DNA of 64,000 nucleotides, taken from assembly GCA_027475525.1 (NCBI GenBank), contig JAMWFC010000122.1, positions 868,001 through 932,000 on the forward strand, in the 5' to 3' direction. This document shows positions 47,414 to 59,040 of this stretch, in pieces; positions within the stretch are counted from its first letter, which is position 1, and every line of letters starts with the position of its first letter. The position numbers were made by a program, and so were the translations under genes. This stretch comes from Macrolepiota albuminosa. Taxonomy: Eukaryota; Basidiomycota; Agaricomycetes; Agaricales; Agaricaceae. Under the pieces are notes generated by a model. The model had not been told where the DNA came from. It searched no databases and saw only the letters and a program-made list of their open reading frames with translations.

Positions 47414-47982
47414 CTGGGCCCCAACCCAACTCTGAAGGACCTCCTGGATGGACCCCTGCTGCCTCTGGACTCCAGTCCCGCTCATCCCGATCCTTTGTCA
47501 TTGATGCCAGGTTGGACAGCACCCCAGAACTGTTATCAGCCCTCATCGACAGCAGAGCTACCGGAGTTTTCATCAGCGATGCCCTTGACTTTCCCCACGA
47601 CCTCCTTGATCAACTCCTCTGCTTACAACAGCTCGACGGCACCCCCTCCTCCTCTGGCCCCATCCAGAAGTCTCACTTGGGATGCATAATCCTGGACAAT
47701 GGCTTCAAGTTCACCTCCAACTTTCTGGTCACACAACTTCACGGATCGACTCTAATGGTATTGGAACTACCCTGGCTACAAGACATGAATCCCAATATTG
47801 ACTGGAGGATACTCACCATGACGTTTCCAGGATCCAAGGACTACCCCACAACCACTGTGCACCTCCGGGCCCTAGTAAGTGACCCAACACCTGACTCCTC
47901 TGGGGCCACAGCCTCATTCCCCAGCCAGATGCCTCCAGCCATGCCCTCAACACCCATCCAAACCTGCAAGGCCTCTGAATAA
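47414..47982 (+). pseudogene. Aspartic protease of element A2, 5' truncated
   Basis: Retropepsin with RSFVIDARLDSTPELLSALI, active site LIDSRATGVFIS (D-S-R for D-S-G, a disabling change) and C-terminal VLELPWLQDMNPNIDWRILT. This corresponds to PLVLGLPWLQDTNPCIDW in A1. The N-terminal boundary is the end of the element B 3' LTR. Confidence 0.8.
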
Positions 47983-47999
47983 CCCCCCAAAATTCCTCA

Positions 48000-49710
48000 A
48001 AACAAGTACAAAGAGCCAAACTACCTGGACTGGTCTCAGACACATGTCAAACCTGCTCTGACTTGTGAATCTGCAACCCCGATCAACCTGAAAGCAATTG
48101 ACATTAGAATCATTGGAGCCGCCCTCTTTGCCTGCCTCATAAAGGACAGAACCTCCACATTTCAGCTGCATACCTTGCCATCTCTTCTGGAAGAACACCT
48201 ATGAGCAGACGCTATTTCCCCAAAAAAGAAAATTGAGGAGCAGATCCTCCAAGAAGTAGTTTTTCCAAAGTACCATGAGTTTGCTGACATATTCTCTGAA
48301 GGAGATGCTAAGGAGATTTCCCCTCACTGCCCCTATGACCATACAATTGATCTTAAGGAAGGAACCGCCCCCCCCTTTGGCAAGGTATACAACATGTCAG
48401 AAGTCAAACTTCGGGCCCTCAAGGACTATCTCAATGAAATACTTGGGAAGAGATTCATCTGACCCTCCACCTCTGCCATTGAAGCTCCAGTTCTATTCAC
48501 CAAGAAGAAGGACAGCTCGCTCCGACTCTGCATCAACTATCAGGGACTCAATAAGATTACCAAGAAGAACCGCTACCCACTTCCACTCATCGGTAATTTG
48601 GTCAACTGACTCCACAGTGCCAAGGCTTACACAAAAATTGATTTCTGCTCTGGTTACAACAACGTCTGCATCGCCCCAGGACATGAGTGGAAAATCACGT
48701 TCTGCATGTGGTACAGTCTGTTTGAATACCTTGTAATGCCTTTCAGAATGACTAACTCCCCCACCATGTACCAATATTTCATGAACGACATTTTCCACGA
48801 CATGAGCGATGTCTTCTTGATCGTCTACCTGGACAACATTCTCATCTACTCTGACTTGAAGAAGGATCACTGGGAGCATGTCTGGCAGTTTCTTGAACAC
48901 CTTTAGAAATACAACCTCCATGCCAAACCTGAGAAGTATTCATTCCACATGGAAGAGGTTGAGTATCTTGGCGTCATAGTATTCCCAAACGGCATTTGCA
49001 TGGACCCTCACAAGGTCAAGGCCATTGTCAACTGACCACAACCCCGGAACGTCAAGGAGGTACAATCCTTCCTGGGTTTCGCTAACTTCTACCAGAGGTT
49101 TATAGACAACTACTCCGGTATCACAAAACCCCTCAACCAGCTCATGCAGAAGGACGTTGCATGGAACTGGGACAGTAAGTGCCAGAGCGTCTTTAACCTG
49201 CTTAAGGAGGCTTTTACAGCCACCCCCATACTCTGGCACTACAACTCCACCCTTCCAATCATACTGGAATGCAACACCTCCAATTACACTATTGCCAGGA
49301 TTCTCTCGCAGATGGGACCCAACAGTGGGAAACCCCAGCCAGTCGCCTTCTATACTCAGTCTATAATTGATGCCAAGCTCAACTACAACATCTACAATAA
49401 GGAGCTCCTTGCCATTGTCAAAGCCTTCAAACAGTGGCAAGCCTACCTCAAAGGAGCCCAGCATTGGATCCAGGTCTTCTCGGATCACAACAACCTGCAG
49501 TACTTCACCACAACCAAGCAACTTAGTTGACAACAGGCCTGATGGTCCAAAATCCTCTTGGAATACAACTTCACAGTCCAGTACTGCCCGGGATGACTCA
49601 GAGCTAAACCTAATGCCCTTACCTGGCAACTGGACGTCTACCCCAAGAAGTTGTTTGAGGTGGAGCACAATGCGTTCAATCATTGTGTGGTGATTCCTCT
49701 TGAACATCTG
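48000..49710 (+). pseudogene. Reverse transcriptase-RNase H of element A2
   Basis: RT motifs are [59 protein letters not shown] and LVMPFRMTNSPTMYQYFMND. The catalytic box is YLDNILIYS, where Asn replaces the second Asp of YLDD. RNase H begins ILECNTSNYTIARILSQ, with Asn at positions expected to be Asp. All fit G-to-A changes after C, that is CpG decay on the opposite strand. Stops follow at GKRFI*, LVN*, HL*, VN* and LS*. Strongly inactivated. Confidence 0.87.
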
Positions 49711-50825
49711 AATGCTGTACTAATTCTAAATGACAAAGGAATCCTAAGCCAGATTCGCCGCGCCTCCCAAGACAAGTACTTCACTGATCACAATCCCCAC
49801 AACCCTCCTGAAGGAACCAACCCGGACCCTGCCTTCTCCTTGTCCTCTGACAAAAAACTGCTCCTCCAGAACAGTTGCATCTACATCCCAGATCACGCCC
49901 AACTTCAATACAACGTTCTTCACCAACATCATGACCACAAGCTCCGGAGACACCCTGGGATATGTAAGACTCTCCAGCTTGTCTCCCAGACTGGCCAGGA
50001 TTGAAGAAGAATGTGACTTACTACATTCAATCATGCAAACCTTGCCTCCAGGCCAAGGTCTCCCAACACTGACCTTATGGACTTCTAAAACCTCTGCTGG
50101 TCGGACAATGTCCCTGGTCTTCCATATTCTTGGATCACATCGTTGAACTCCCAGAATCTGAAGGGTTCAATGCCATTCTTGTTGTTATGTGTAGGCTAAC
50201 CAAACAGGGCATTTTCCTACCTTGCCACACCATGGACACTGCCCCAGACTTTGCCCAGCTATTCCTTGAGCATGTCTTTGCCAAGCACGGACTCCTGGAT
50301 GACATTGTCTTTGACTGTGGCCCACTTTTTGTGTCCAAGTTCTGGACCTCTCTGTATAAGGCTCTTGAAGTAAAAACTAACCTCTCTACTGCCTACCACA
50401 CCAAAACTGACAGCCAGACTGAAAGGGTCAACCAATCTCTTGAGCAGTACCTCCAGCTATATGTCAACTACTTGCAGGACAACTGGCGCGCTGAGCTCCC
50501 TCTGGCCAAATTCACCTACAACAACACACCGCACTCTGCCACTGGGGTATCCCCCTTCTTTGCCAACAAGGGATACCATCCCTGACTGACCCTCTCGCTC
50601 TGGAACATCCCATTGCATGCCACCCACAAGGTCACCTGGGATCTCCAGTCTCTTCATGAGTTCCTCTGAGAAGAGATCAACACCGCAAACTAGGCCTATG
50701 CAAAACACACCAACCAGAAGCGGGAAGACACCCCCAACTGGGCCTCTGGGACAAAGGTATAGTTAGATCAACGCCATCTTTGCACCTGCCAACCCTTCCT
50801 AAAACTTGATCACAAGCACCTCTGT
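49651..50825 (+). pseudogene. Integrase of element A2
   Basis: The zinc domain region is near 49900-50060 (VLHQHHDHKLRRHPGICKTL...), with a frameshift near 50000. The catalytic core is MDHIVELPESEGFNAILVVM (first Asp), IVFDCGPLFVSKFWTSLYKA (second Asp) and DSQTERVNQSLEQYL (Glu). Stops follow after GYHP. The sequence reaches KLDHKHL just before the solo LTR at 50826. Confidence 0.85.
50822..50825. repeat. Target-site duplication of solo LTR, left copy
   Basis: CTGT at 50822-50825 and again at 51776-51779, flanking the solo LTR. Confidence 0.75.
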
Positions 50826-51775
50826 TGATGATGCCCAAATTGAGCTGAGTGCTGCGTGGACTATTACTAGTACAGCTACTTAGCCAATATAGCTCAGGTC
50901 CCAGAGAACACACAGTAGGCAAGAGGTTAGTGGCAAGGAAAGTGGGTGATTGGAGGCACTTGTGTATAGCTCCAAAAGGTGGCTACAGGGTGCTAAAAGT
51001 CGCTAAGGGGGAGTGCTAAGAGCATGGGAAAGTTGCTAAGGAAGGCGCTAAGAGGTGCGGGAAAGTTGCTAAGAAAGGTGCTAAGTGTTAGCACCTAGAA
51101 TGTGATAATAAAAAGATGAGATTGCTTAGCAAATCTAAGCACGAAAGCCAAGCTGTAGTTGCAAGGCGCTAGAGAGAGAGAGAGATAGAAAACTAGAGCA
51201 GAGTCCCCTTGCTTGACACGGTCAACAAGAGGTAGTCTGTTGCGTATGGTGACTAAAATGTTGGGATACAATCCCTACTGCCAAATTGATTCCTTTTACT
51301 ACTAACAAAAAGTAAGTATTTATAGTAAAGAAAGTTAGCTGACGCTAAGAGGTTAAGTGCCACTAGAGGGTGGTGAACTGATAAAAATGTAAGTAAATGC
51401 GGTGAATTGAATTGTATAGTAAAAAGGTCCATAATAATGCTGTCACAGAAATACTTCATCATTCTATCCTGTGAGCGCTGCCACTGGCTAAGAGCATTAT
51501 TCCAGATTGACTGATGCCAAGTGTCTGTGTAAACATATAGCCTTGGAGTGCAAGTGGCAAGGTGCGGTGAGGTGTCAATAGTGGTGCAAAGAATCAGTGG
51601 TGCCATAAAAAGTGGTCTGAGAGTAATTGGAGTCTGTAGCAGCAAGTTATTAGTGTAAAAATGAGAAAAATAGCGCTGGAAGTGCTGGAGCATGGCGCTT
51701 CTGGTGGTACTAGTGGGCCAATATGATGTGCGGGTATTGGTGCTATCTGTAGCCAGCCACAATGCAGGCTCATCA
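50826..51775 (-). repeat. Solo LTR (950 bp), antisense, B/C/D family
   Basis: It starts TGATGATGCCCAAA, the reverse complement of the TTTGGGCATCATCA end of the C and D LTRs, and ends GCTCATCA. It is flanked by CTGT on both sides. Excising it and one CTGT joins KLDHKHL to PFQILKKISFHAYKIKL of the integrase/chromodomain region, so the insertion boundaries are certain. It contains many GCTAA/GCGCTA motifs and an AG run at about 51174-51184. Confidence 0.88.
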
Positions 51776-51779
51776 CTGT

Positions 51780-52185
51780 CCATTCCAGATCTTGAAGAAA
51801 ATCTCATTCCATGCCTACAAGATCAAACTCTCCCTGGAACTCAAAGGCCTGCACCTGGTCTTTCACGTCTGTCTCCTGGAATGACACCCCCTGGACCCCT
51901 TCTCTAAACAATGCCCTGAGCCCCCTCCCCCAGTCGAGGTCGAGGACGAATACCACTATGAGGTCAAAGACATCCTCAATTCCCAGAACATCTGCAGATG
52001 ACCCCACTTCCTTATATGATGGAAGAGATACGGCCTGGAAGACAACACTTGGAAACTGTACCAAAACCTTGAGGGCACCTTTGACAAACTCCAGGATTTC
52101 CAGCAACGGCACCTGGGAAACGACCCTCCCAGGTGCAGGATTCACAGACGGCAGTAGTGGGTGTAACCCCTGCCTCTGGGTTTGA
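51780..52185 (+). pseudogene. Integrase C-terminus and chromodomain of element A2
   Basis: ISFHAYKIKLSLELKGLHLV is followed by FHVCLLE and a stop, then the chromodomain [20 protein letters not shown]...FLIxWKRYGLEDNTWKLYQN. Aromatic cage positions (Y, W, W) are visible. This marks A2 as a chromovirus. Three stops interrupt it. Confidence 0.85.
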
Positions 52186-52287
52186 TAGAGATTCAACTCC
52201 CACGAATACTTCCAATTCTTTCTTGCTATTTCTCCTTTCTTATCCATTTTCATATTTCTATGTATGACAGAACCTGGGAAGGTTTCC

Positions 52288-54142
52288 TCACTTATAATTT
52301 GTCTTCTTTACCAGTACTAACCACTTCCCCAAATCCTGAAACACCAAGTATATACATTTTTCTACATATACACTATCTACAGTACCAGGCTGGACAAAAA
52401 GCAACAAACGAATGAAAAGAGACAAGACAGAGTTACCAACCCTTGCTTCCTCCCCAACCCTGGGACCCCTCCCCCACCCTCCTGGACCATGCTCCTGCAA
52501 CATCTCCTCTGCTAATTGATCCCATGATGGAAGTGACTTGCCCTCATCTAGCACCTTCTCAAACCAACTATCCAGGGCAGGTACATTCCTCCACCAGTGC
52601 ACCGCCACCAACTTTCCCAGCAAGTCAAGACCCTGCTCTGTTCTGGGGGTCATCCACCCCAGCCACTGCTCCTCTTGTAACAAGGCAAGCACCACGGCTG
52701 CCCCGTCTATGAGCAGGCGATGCTCCTGGGCCCAATCTAGAAACATCAATGCAGACAAGAACGAGAAAGGAAGACACTCACTGAGGGCAGCTATATGTGC
52801 AACTACCACGTCCTCCTGCAGGACCTCGAGGAGTCCCTAACCCATAGGGGCCCACTCCAGGAGCCATATCTCTTGCGCCAGCCTGGCCTGAAGAGCATCC
52901 CGCTTGGCCTTGACCTCCCCCCAGGCAACCCTTGCCTCCTCCAGCTCCCAGAGCATGGCCTCCTGCTCCTCTTCCATCTCTACCTGGACCCCCACCCTGC
53001 CCCAAGCTCCCCCACTACTCTGCCTGCTTCTGGAGATTTCCTATGCCGACATCCAGCAGATGGCCTGACAGAGGCAAGAACATTGCTAGAGAGAGCTGCA
53101 GGGAGGAAGCCAGGGATAGGGCCTTAGAAGGCAGGCAAGCCCTTTTTAAGGAACCAGGGAAAGGGCTTGACAACACCCACCACTTCCCCTTGTTGGGACA
53201 TCCCCCATGCCCCTCCCAACTCCTCCTCTCAGCTCAGGTTACCTGCCATGTGATTAGGACCATGGGCCAGCCCTGACTGTCCACCGTGATCCTTCCACCC
53301 CCTGACCCCTCCTCAGAAACTCCTACAGGCAGCTCCTCCAGACCCCTCTCTGGCTCCACCACCCAAGTTCTCTCCTCCATCCCATCCTCTGGGTTACCCC
53401 TCCCAATAGCCACCCCTGCTCCTGCAAAACACAATATGCCTTCTATAGCACCAAGATGGAACACCACTCATAATTGAGGTGACACGTGTCAAGACAAGAA
53501 GGCTGGGGCCTCAAACAAACAGGGAACCACCCAGTGGGCGCAGTGGAGGCACTAGACGCCCAGATCAGCCATGGAATCAGGATCACAAGGTCACTTACCG
53601 GTCTATTACTGACACACCAGATGTGGGGGGGCAGACTTCAGGGCCTCTCCAGGGCATGCTCAAATTGCTCCTGCAACATGCTGGCCCACAGGACACGTCG
53701 GTCCTTCCAGACCACAAAAATAGTTCCCATGCCCATTCTGGACTGCCAGAAACAGGGAGTGGCAAGACAAGGCCATGGGGAAGGATGACGGTGGGAAGGA
53801 CAGACAGTCATTTGCACAAAAGTAGGCACGGAACGACTGGGGCCTGCCTTAGAGATAGGCTCAGAGGCCAACTCTGAAGGATCACTCAGGCCTGCTGTGG
53901 GGGCAGGCTCCAGGAAGTGACTGGAACTGGCCTCCAGAGTAGGAATGTTTTGCTGCTCTAAAAGAGAAGTTGGACACAGCAAGCAGAATAGCGTGAGACC
54001 ACTCATGTTGTTGCACCAGGGCCGCCACACGCTCTTAATCATGCTGGCACCAGTAGCAAGCGTCCTGGGCCTTCCAGACTATCAGAAGCACAACCTCGTC
54101 TGTGGAGGGAGGCATTGAGGAATGCGTCGGTGTACGTGACAT
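52288..54142 (-). pseudogene. Antisense gene of element A2 (Cys pair plus coiled coil)
   Basis: Between chromodomain and 3' LTR, the minus strand reads as a degraded protein. It begins MSRTPTHSSMPPSTDEVVLL (54142), with WKAQDACYWCQHD and ALVQQHEWSHAILLAVSN. A Pro/Ser-rich part, in another frame, contains RRVLWASMLQEQFEHALE. An acidic/Gly stretch follows near 53350. A coiled coil lies at 52990-52850 (EMEEEQEAMLWELEEARVAW, KAKRDALQARLAQEIWLLEW). A Trp-rich helical C-terminus at 52809-52440 includes LLIDGAAVVLALLQEEQWLG and VPALDSWFEKVLDEGKSLPS. The heptad and codon-like structure are clear on this strand. It does not visibly share sequence with the B/C/D antisense gene but has the same position and orientation and a similar layout. 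Confidence 0.55.
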
Positions 54143-54266
54143 GTTGAATTGGATGGTAAAATTTTTTTTTGCTATGTGTCAGGAGATGAGGTGATTCCTA
54201 TGCCTGTCTCCCAGTCTGAACAATTGGCAATGTGCACCTCAGAGGGTCTCAGCGCTGAGAGGAGAG

Positions 54267-55049
54267 TGATATCATGACCCTTTCCACCCAGAACTACTCT
54301 GGGACACTACCGGAACTCCATCTGAGACTCTCCCTGACCCCATGACACAACCCCGCTATCACAGTGCCATCACAACTACTGACACAGCCATCACACACAT
54401 CAAAGGCTGCCATCACCCAGCACCTCTGGCAACCCCGCATCACGGACCCCAGGATCAACCACCATCAAACCGTGATCAACAATTTGATCATGCTACTTGC
54501 TTCTGGCCATCACGCATCACGCATCACAACTCTCTTTGCACCAATTGATTGCGCACCTCACACATGCAATCCTGGTATACAGTCTCCTTCCCGCTATTCA
54601 ATGTCTCCCAGAACCTATCCCAGACACCTTGGAACCCTGAGACCTGGACCCAGCCCTGTAGTACTTATAGCATAGTTCCCCGTTGTAATCGCTAGTCTTG
54701 ATATTACATTTGATTGCTTGCGTGCCCTTTAGATTGACTGGTACGCTCTGACTGGCACGCTTGACTGGCATGCTCTGACTGGCACGTTCAATTTGTTTGT
54801 ATGCTTTTAAGACTAGTACACACTTTGCGACTTAAGCTTCACTAACTGGGTCTCGCCCTAGAACCCCCAGCTCTCAACTTGACTTCATCCAATCCCTGGA
54901 CTAAGTTCCTTACCCCAGGAATCCCCCTGTTTGCATCTTGAACCCTGGAGCTCAGTCCAGAGTTCCAGACATCTGAGCATCTGTAGATCAAGTCCACCTT
55001 GTAAAGGCATTGCTTTCCCAGAAAGCCCCCAATTCAGCGGAACCTAACA
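54267..55049 (+). repeat. 3' LTR of gypsy element A2 (783 bp)
   Basis: TGATATCATGACCC ... GGAACCTAACA. It aligns with the A1 LTR at 19043-19830. Confidence 0.85.
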
Positions 55050-55467
55050 GATAATAAAATACAATACCTGGGATAAACTTACATGTTATCTATAGGTATT
55101 CAATATCAGTTTGTTAACACGCTCTGAGAGATAAACTTACATATTTTCTATAGGATTAGACCTGGTTTTAACAGGTTATGGGCCTAAATTGAGCAGACCA
55201 CTTGCCAAGTATCATATGCTCGTTGAAACCTCTAGTCTCTTGTTTTTTTTTCTCTTGTCCCCCTTTGTGCATCGCAATTGCTAATCACACTGCATTATCC
55301 TAAATGGAGTTGCCCTCCATCCCTACTTGCTTAACTGAGATCTGTTTATCCTCTTCAAAGAAACAAGCCTATTGTTCTGAAAACCTGCCTACCTGCCCAC
55401 CTGGATCACCATCTTGAACGATGCCCTCAAATCCCAGCGATGCTACAATGCCCTCCATTCATGCTGT
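55050..55467 (+). other. Copia-type LTR end, leader and gag relic
   Basis: A 25-bp block (GATAAACTTACAT...TCTATAGG) occurs twice, about 58 bp apart (55072, 55130). Between them lies CAGTTTGTTAACACGCTCTGAG, the same hairpin core as at 18988-19010. After the LTR-like end comes ACAGGTTATGGGCC near 55170, close to the half-tRNA initiator-Met primer site used by copia elements. A weak gag-like reading, YLPTWITILNDALKSQRCYN, occurs near 55390. Element D starts at 55468. Confidence 0.4.
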
Positions 55468-56403
55468 TGATAGGACCCCATACAGGATCAGCGCATCAAC
55501 GGCAGGCTACGGCAACACGGCACAGGTCCGGGATACCTTAGCGCGTGCTAACTAACCAATTTTGGCAATATTTGACAGCCACGCATGGCAAGGAGCAGAT
55601 CCAATCAATGATAGCGCCAACGGCAGACAGAATGACAACTGACAGATGGCATCAGTCACTGACGACAGCGCTTAGGGAGAAGTCTGATGATCTATCAAAA
55701 ACTGATGGACAGCTTGGTGTTTGACCTTGGCGTCTGACACCGCTTAGTGCCTTGATTTGGCGCCTGACATTGCTAAGCATTTTGGACAGACAGAAGGGTG
55801 ATGGGTTGATGGTTTAGCTTCGCGATCTGTCACCTGGTGTCGCTAAGGTTCTTGAATGGACAGTAGGGATCTGAAACCGTTGGAGCTACCCCTATGAAAT
55901 TTTCCAGTTTACCGCACTTTGGCAATGGTTGGTCACTGGCGACGGTGAACTCCTTGTAGTATATAAAGTACTTACCGACTTGTACATACGGCATTGAACA
56001 ATAGACCAGAGTTTACTACTCCCCTTTCTTCAGTCTCCCTTATGCTCGAGATTTCATTTACGGTCGGCAACGTCGTGCTCGTTGGCAGTTGCAGACTATC
56101 GCCAGCTTTTGACCTATTTGCGCCTTGCAGCTACGGCAGGCATTTACGATGCTTAGACTTCGCTAAGCTTACTGCGCTCTTGCCACTCACGTTGCCGTGT
56201 TCACTTACCACTCCCTTCATAGGCGCTTTACCTTAGCGCGTTACGATTGCCGACCCCCTTACCGACTTTTCCTCATTTTCATAGGCGCGTTCTCTGGGAC
56301 CTGCCCGGGACTCCACACATCACTTATAGCACGCCCAATGCAAGCAATTGGTACAGTAACACTATAACTATATTTGTTCCTGACCAAACTTTGGGCGTCA
56401 TCA
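55468..56403 (+). repeat. 5' LTR of element D (936 bp)
   Basis: TGATAGGACCCC ... GGGCGTCATCA, TATA box at 55960-55968. The PBS TGGAGCCCACCGCGAGGG follows at 56407-56424. Confidence 0.93.
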
Positions 56404-56723
56404 AATTGGAGCCCACCGCGAGGGATCTCTAGGGCAGAATTCCACCAGAAACCCGTCTCCAGCGTAGGCGCCGCCTGCTAGAACAGTCGGCAGAAGGCAT
56501 AGCTCCTTCCCATCCATCAACTCCACAACCACCTGGTGCCTTACCGGGTCTCTCTCTTGCACAGGAACTACAGAACGCCACTGTAGACGAATTTCCTGAT
56601 CTCTTCTCGCATTCTTTTGACTTTAGTGCCGACGACCTCTTAGCGTCGCCGCTTGCCATACTGCAACCAGTCACCCCCATTACTCCGCTAACACCTCTTT
56701 CTCAACTCATTTCTCTTACCCCA

Positions 56724-58250
56724 TTGCCAATCCCTAGAACCCCTTCCCCACAACCGCTAACCGAACTCGCTACCACCGTCGCCATGGAACAACAAGTTCA
56801 GCGCATGCCACCACGTAACCACTTCTCAGCACCAAAATGGGACGAGTCCAAGCCACGGGAGCTCTTCCAGTATTTTAAGGAATTAGAGTATTTGTTTAGG
56901 GATTGTGGTATTACCGACCACACACAGATGAAGGAGTACGCAGCAAGATACGTATCGTATGACATGGCAGAGACGTGGACTGGCCTTGCCGAGTTTGCCG
57001 CCTTTGTTCCTGCCGCCCCACCCGTTCCAGCCCAAGGCGCTTTGTATGAAGGCTGGAAGACGGCAGTGATTCAGTTATACCCTGGTGCTGAAGAAGCTAC
57101 CCAATACTCGGTAAACGAGCTGCAAAAACTAGTACAGGAATCCTTCGACAGTGGCACATCGTCTCTTGGCGCATTCTCTACGTATTACCGCGAATTCCAA
57201 AAGATCGCTAGGTGGTTGGTACAAAATGGCAAGCTTTATATTAACAAGGAACGTCGCCTATTCCAACAAGGCATCCCGACTTCGCTTTGGACTTGTATTG
57301 CTTGTCGCCTAGAGATAGTTCACCAGGCTCATCACCCAGACGAGCCCTATAACGTTGCCGACGTCTTTGAAGCCGGTAAATGGGTTCTCAAGGGGACGGA
57401 CACTGGTGTTGGACTGCAACACGCTAGGACGAGCCCACAACCTGAGCAAACTAATGGTATCATTCCCATCCCACCTCCTGTTGCTGACTTCGTTAAGAAG
57501 GAGGATCTCAACGCTGCTGTCGCTTCCGCCATGACTCGTATTGAAACTATGATTACCACCAATCTCGCTACCCGACCCGCTAATGTACCCGCATCTGGCC
57601 CTTGCCACTTCTGTGGGGAAATTGGACATACTATGACTAGAGGACGCTGCGCTACCCTCGAAAATTATATTCAGCAAGGAAGAATTTGAAGGGCTATCAA
57701 CGGCAAGATAGTCCTCACCACTGGCGCCACCATCCCCAACTACCCGGACAAGAAGTCTTTCCAGGAACAAGTTGATGAATGGCATAGGCACAACCCAGGA
57801 CAAATCGTCACCAGCACGCTTTCCGGTAACGCCAACCCCGACCCTGAGCAGGCGACCCAACAGCAAATGATCCACGAGGTCTTACACTTTGACAGCGTTG
57901 GCGACCACCCTACTTTCTCACAAGAAGAACGTATTGCCAAGCTACAACAGGAGCTAGATTCGCTCAAGAATCAGGTCTTTGATGGGGTTGAAGTTAAGCA
58001 GCCTAAACAGCCTCTTAAAGGATACAAGCCAATGCCTCCCGCTAGCAAGTTACCGAATCCCGCTCCTGCTGCTCCGCCAGCTACCACTCCAGAACCATTG
58101 TTGACCGCTGCCGCTCCTGAAACGCCCTTGCCGCCTTTACATCCCTACTCAGGGATTCCCGACCGTTATCATGCTCCCACACAATGAAATTTTGCCACTC
58201 CCGAGAAGCGTCCTGAGGGTGGCTACCGACCTACCATGCCAATTTTTGAC
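56724..58250 (+). pseudogene. Gag of element D
   Basis: The 321-codon frame (56724-57689) begins MPIPRTPSPQPLTELATTVA, includes the whole capsid domain that is broken in C, and the knuckle CHFCGEIGHTMTRGRC near 57600. It ends at a TGA at 57687-57689. The tail resumes after a few codons, continues (MIHEVLHFDSVGDHPTFSQE from 57867) and meets a TGA at 58185-58187, identical in place to C. No 77-bp duplication here. This is the best copy from which to read the family's gag. Confidence 0.87.
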
Positions 58251-58259
58251 ATAGAGAAA

Positions 58260-59025
58260 TCCAACCACGTCTTCAACCGCATTATAAAAACCGCCGTCAC
58301 CTTGTCAGTAGAAGAACTTTGCAGTATTGCTCCCGACGTTCGCAACCAAGTCAAGATGGCAGTTACTCCTTGATGACCCTTGGCAACAACTGTTGCCGAG
58401 GTTGATGAACTCGACGACGCACTCCCTGGTTTTTCCGTTACCGTCGACTCTTTGGACGCTGAAGACTCTCCTGCCGACACCATTGCTAACGCCACCTCTG
58501 TGGACCCAGTAGAGACCTACCTTAGGTCAGTAGACCATGGAGAAGACCCAGCAATTCTTATCGTCGCTCAAGAATCGCACGCTATTTGCTCAGTCACGCT
58601 AACGGTAGACAACAAGCACGAGGTAGAGGCAACTGTGGATAGCAGATCTCAGATCATTTCTATGGCAGCAGAAGTCGCTAACAATTTGGGCCTCATTTAT
58701 GACCTACAGTTATACTAAACATGCAGAGCGCTAACGGTACGGTGGACAGATCCCTAGGCCTCGCCAAGAATGTGCCCTGCACCCTTGGCAACATCATGTT
58801 TTATCTTCAGATACACATCTTACGTTCCCCGGCATACGACCTACTACTTGGCAGACCCTTCGACGTCTTGGCACAATCAGGCGTCAAGACAGTTACCGAC
58901 GACGAGACAACCTTAACAATTAGCAACCTCAATTCCGGAATCTGACAAACGGTGCCAACGTTCCCTAGGGGACAACGAAAAGGCACCCGCGCTAAGCCCC
59001 CGGAGTTTACCGACCAACACGCCAA
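58260..59025 (+). pseudogene. Protease region of element D
   Basis: The pre-protease segment ends at a TGA at 58372 where C has CGA. The retropepsin loop reads VEATVDSRSQIISMAAEVAN (D-S-R, catalytic Gly lost). A one-base loss near 58710 breaks the frame before the C-terminal RSPAYDLLLGRPFDVLAQSG. Confidence 0.82.
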
Positions 59026-59040
59026 CGAGCCTCCCCACTG

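Larger units (their letters stand above)
47414..55049 (+). mobile_element. Right part of chromovirus-like Ty3/gypsy element A2
   Basis: It contains protease, RT, RNase H, integrase, chromodomain, an antisense gene and a 3' LTR (54267-55049), with a polypurine tract GAGAGGAGAG (about 54257-54266). It starts inside the gag-protease linker at the edge of the element B LTR. Its protease duplicates, in diverged form, the one in A1, so it comes from another copy. A 950-bp solo LTR sits at 50826-51775. Confidence 0.85.

Noticed and set aside
52443..53276. Plus-strand Pro-rich ORFs downstream of the A2 chromodomain
   Set aside because: They are complements of the minus-strand coiled-coil frame, which has heptad structure and acidic/basic periodicity that the plus frames lack.
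19043..55049. Reading A1 and A2 as one gypsy element interrupted by B
   Set aside because: The protease region occurs in both parts in diverged form, and neither B nor A1/A2 has matching target-site flanks. They are listed as two different copies.
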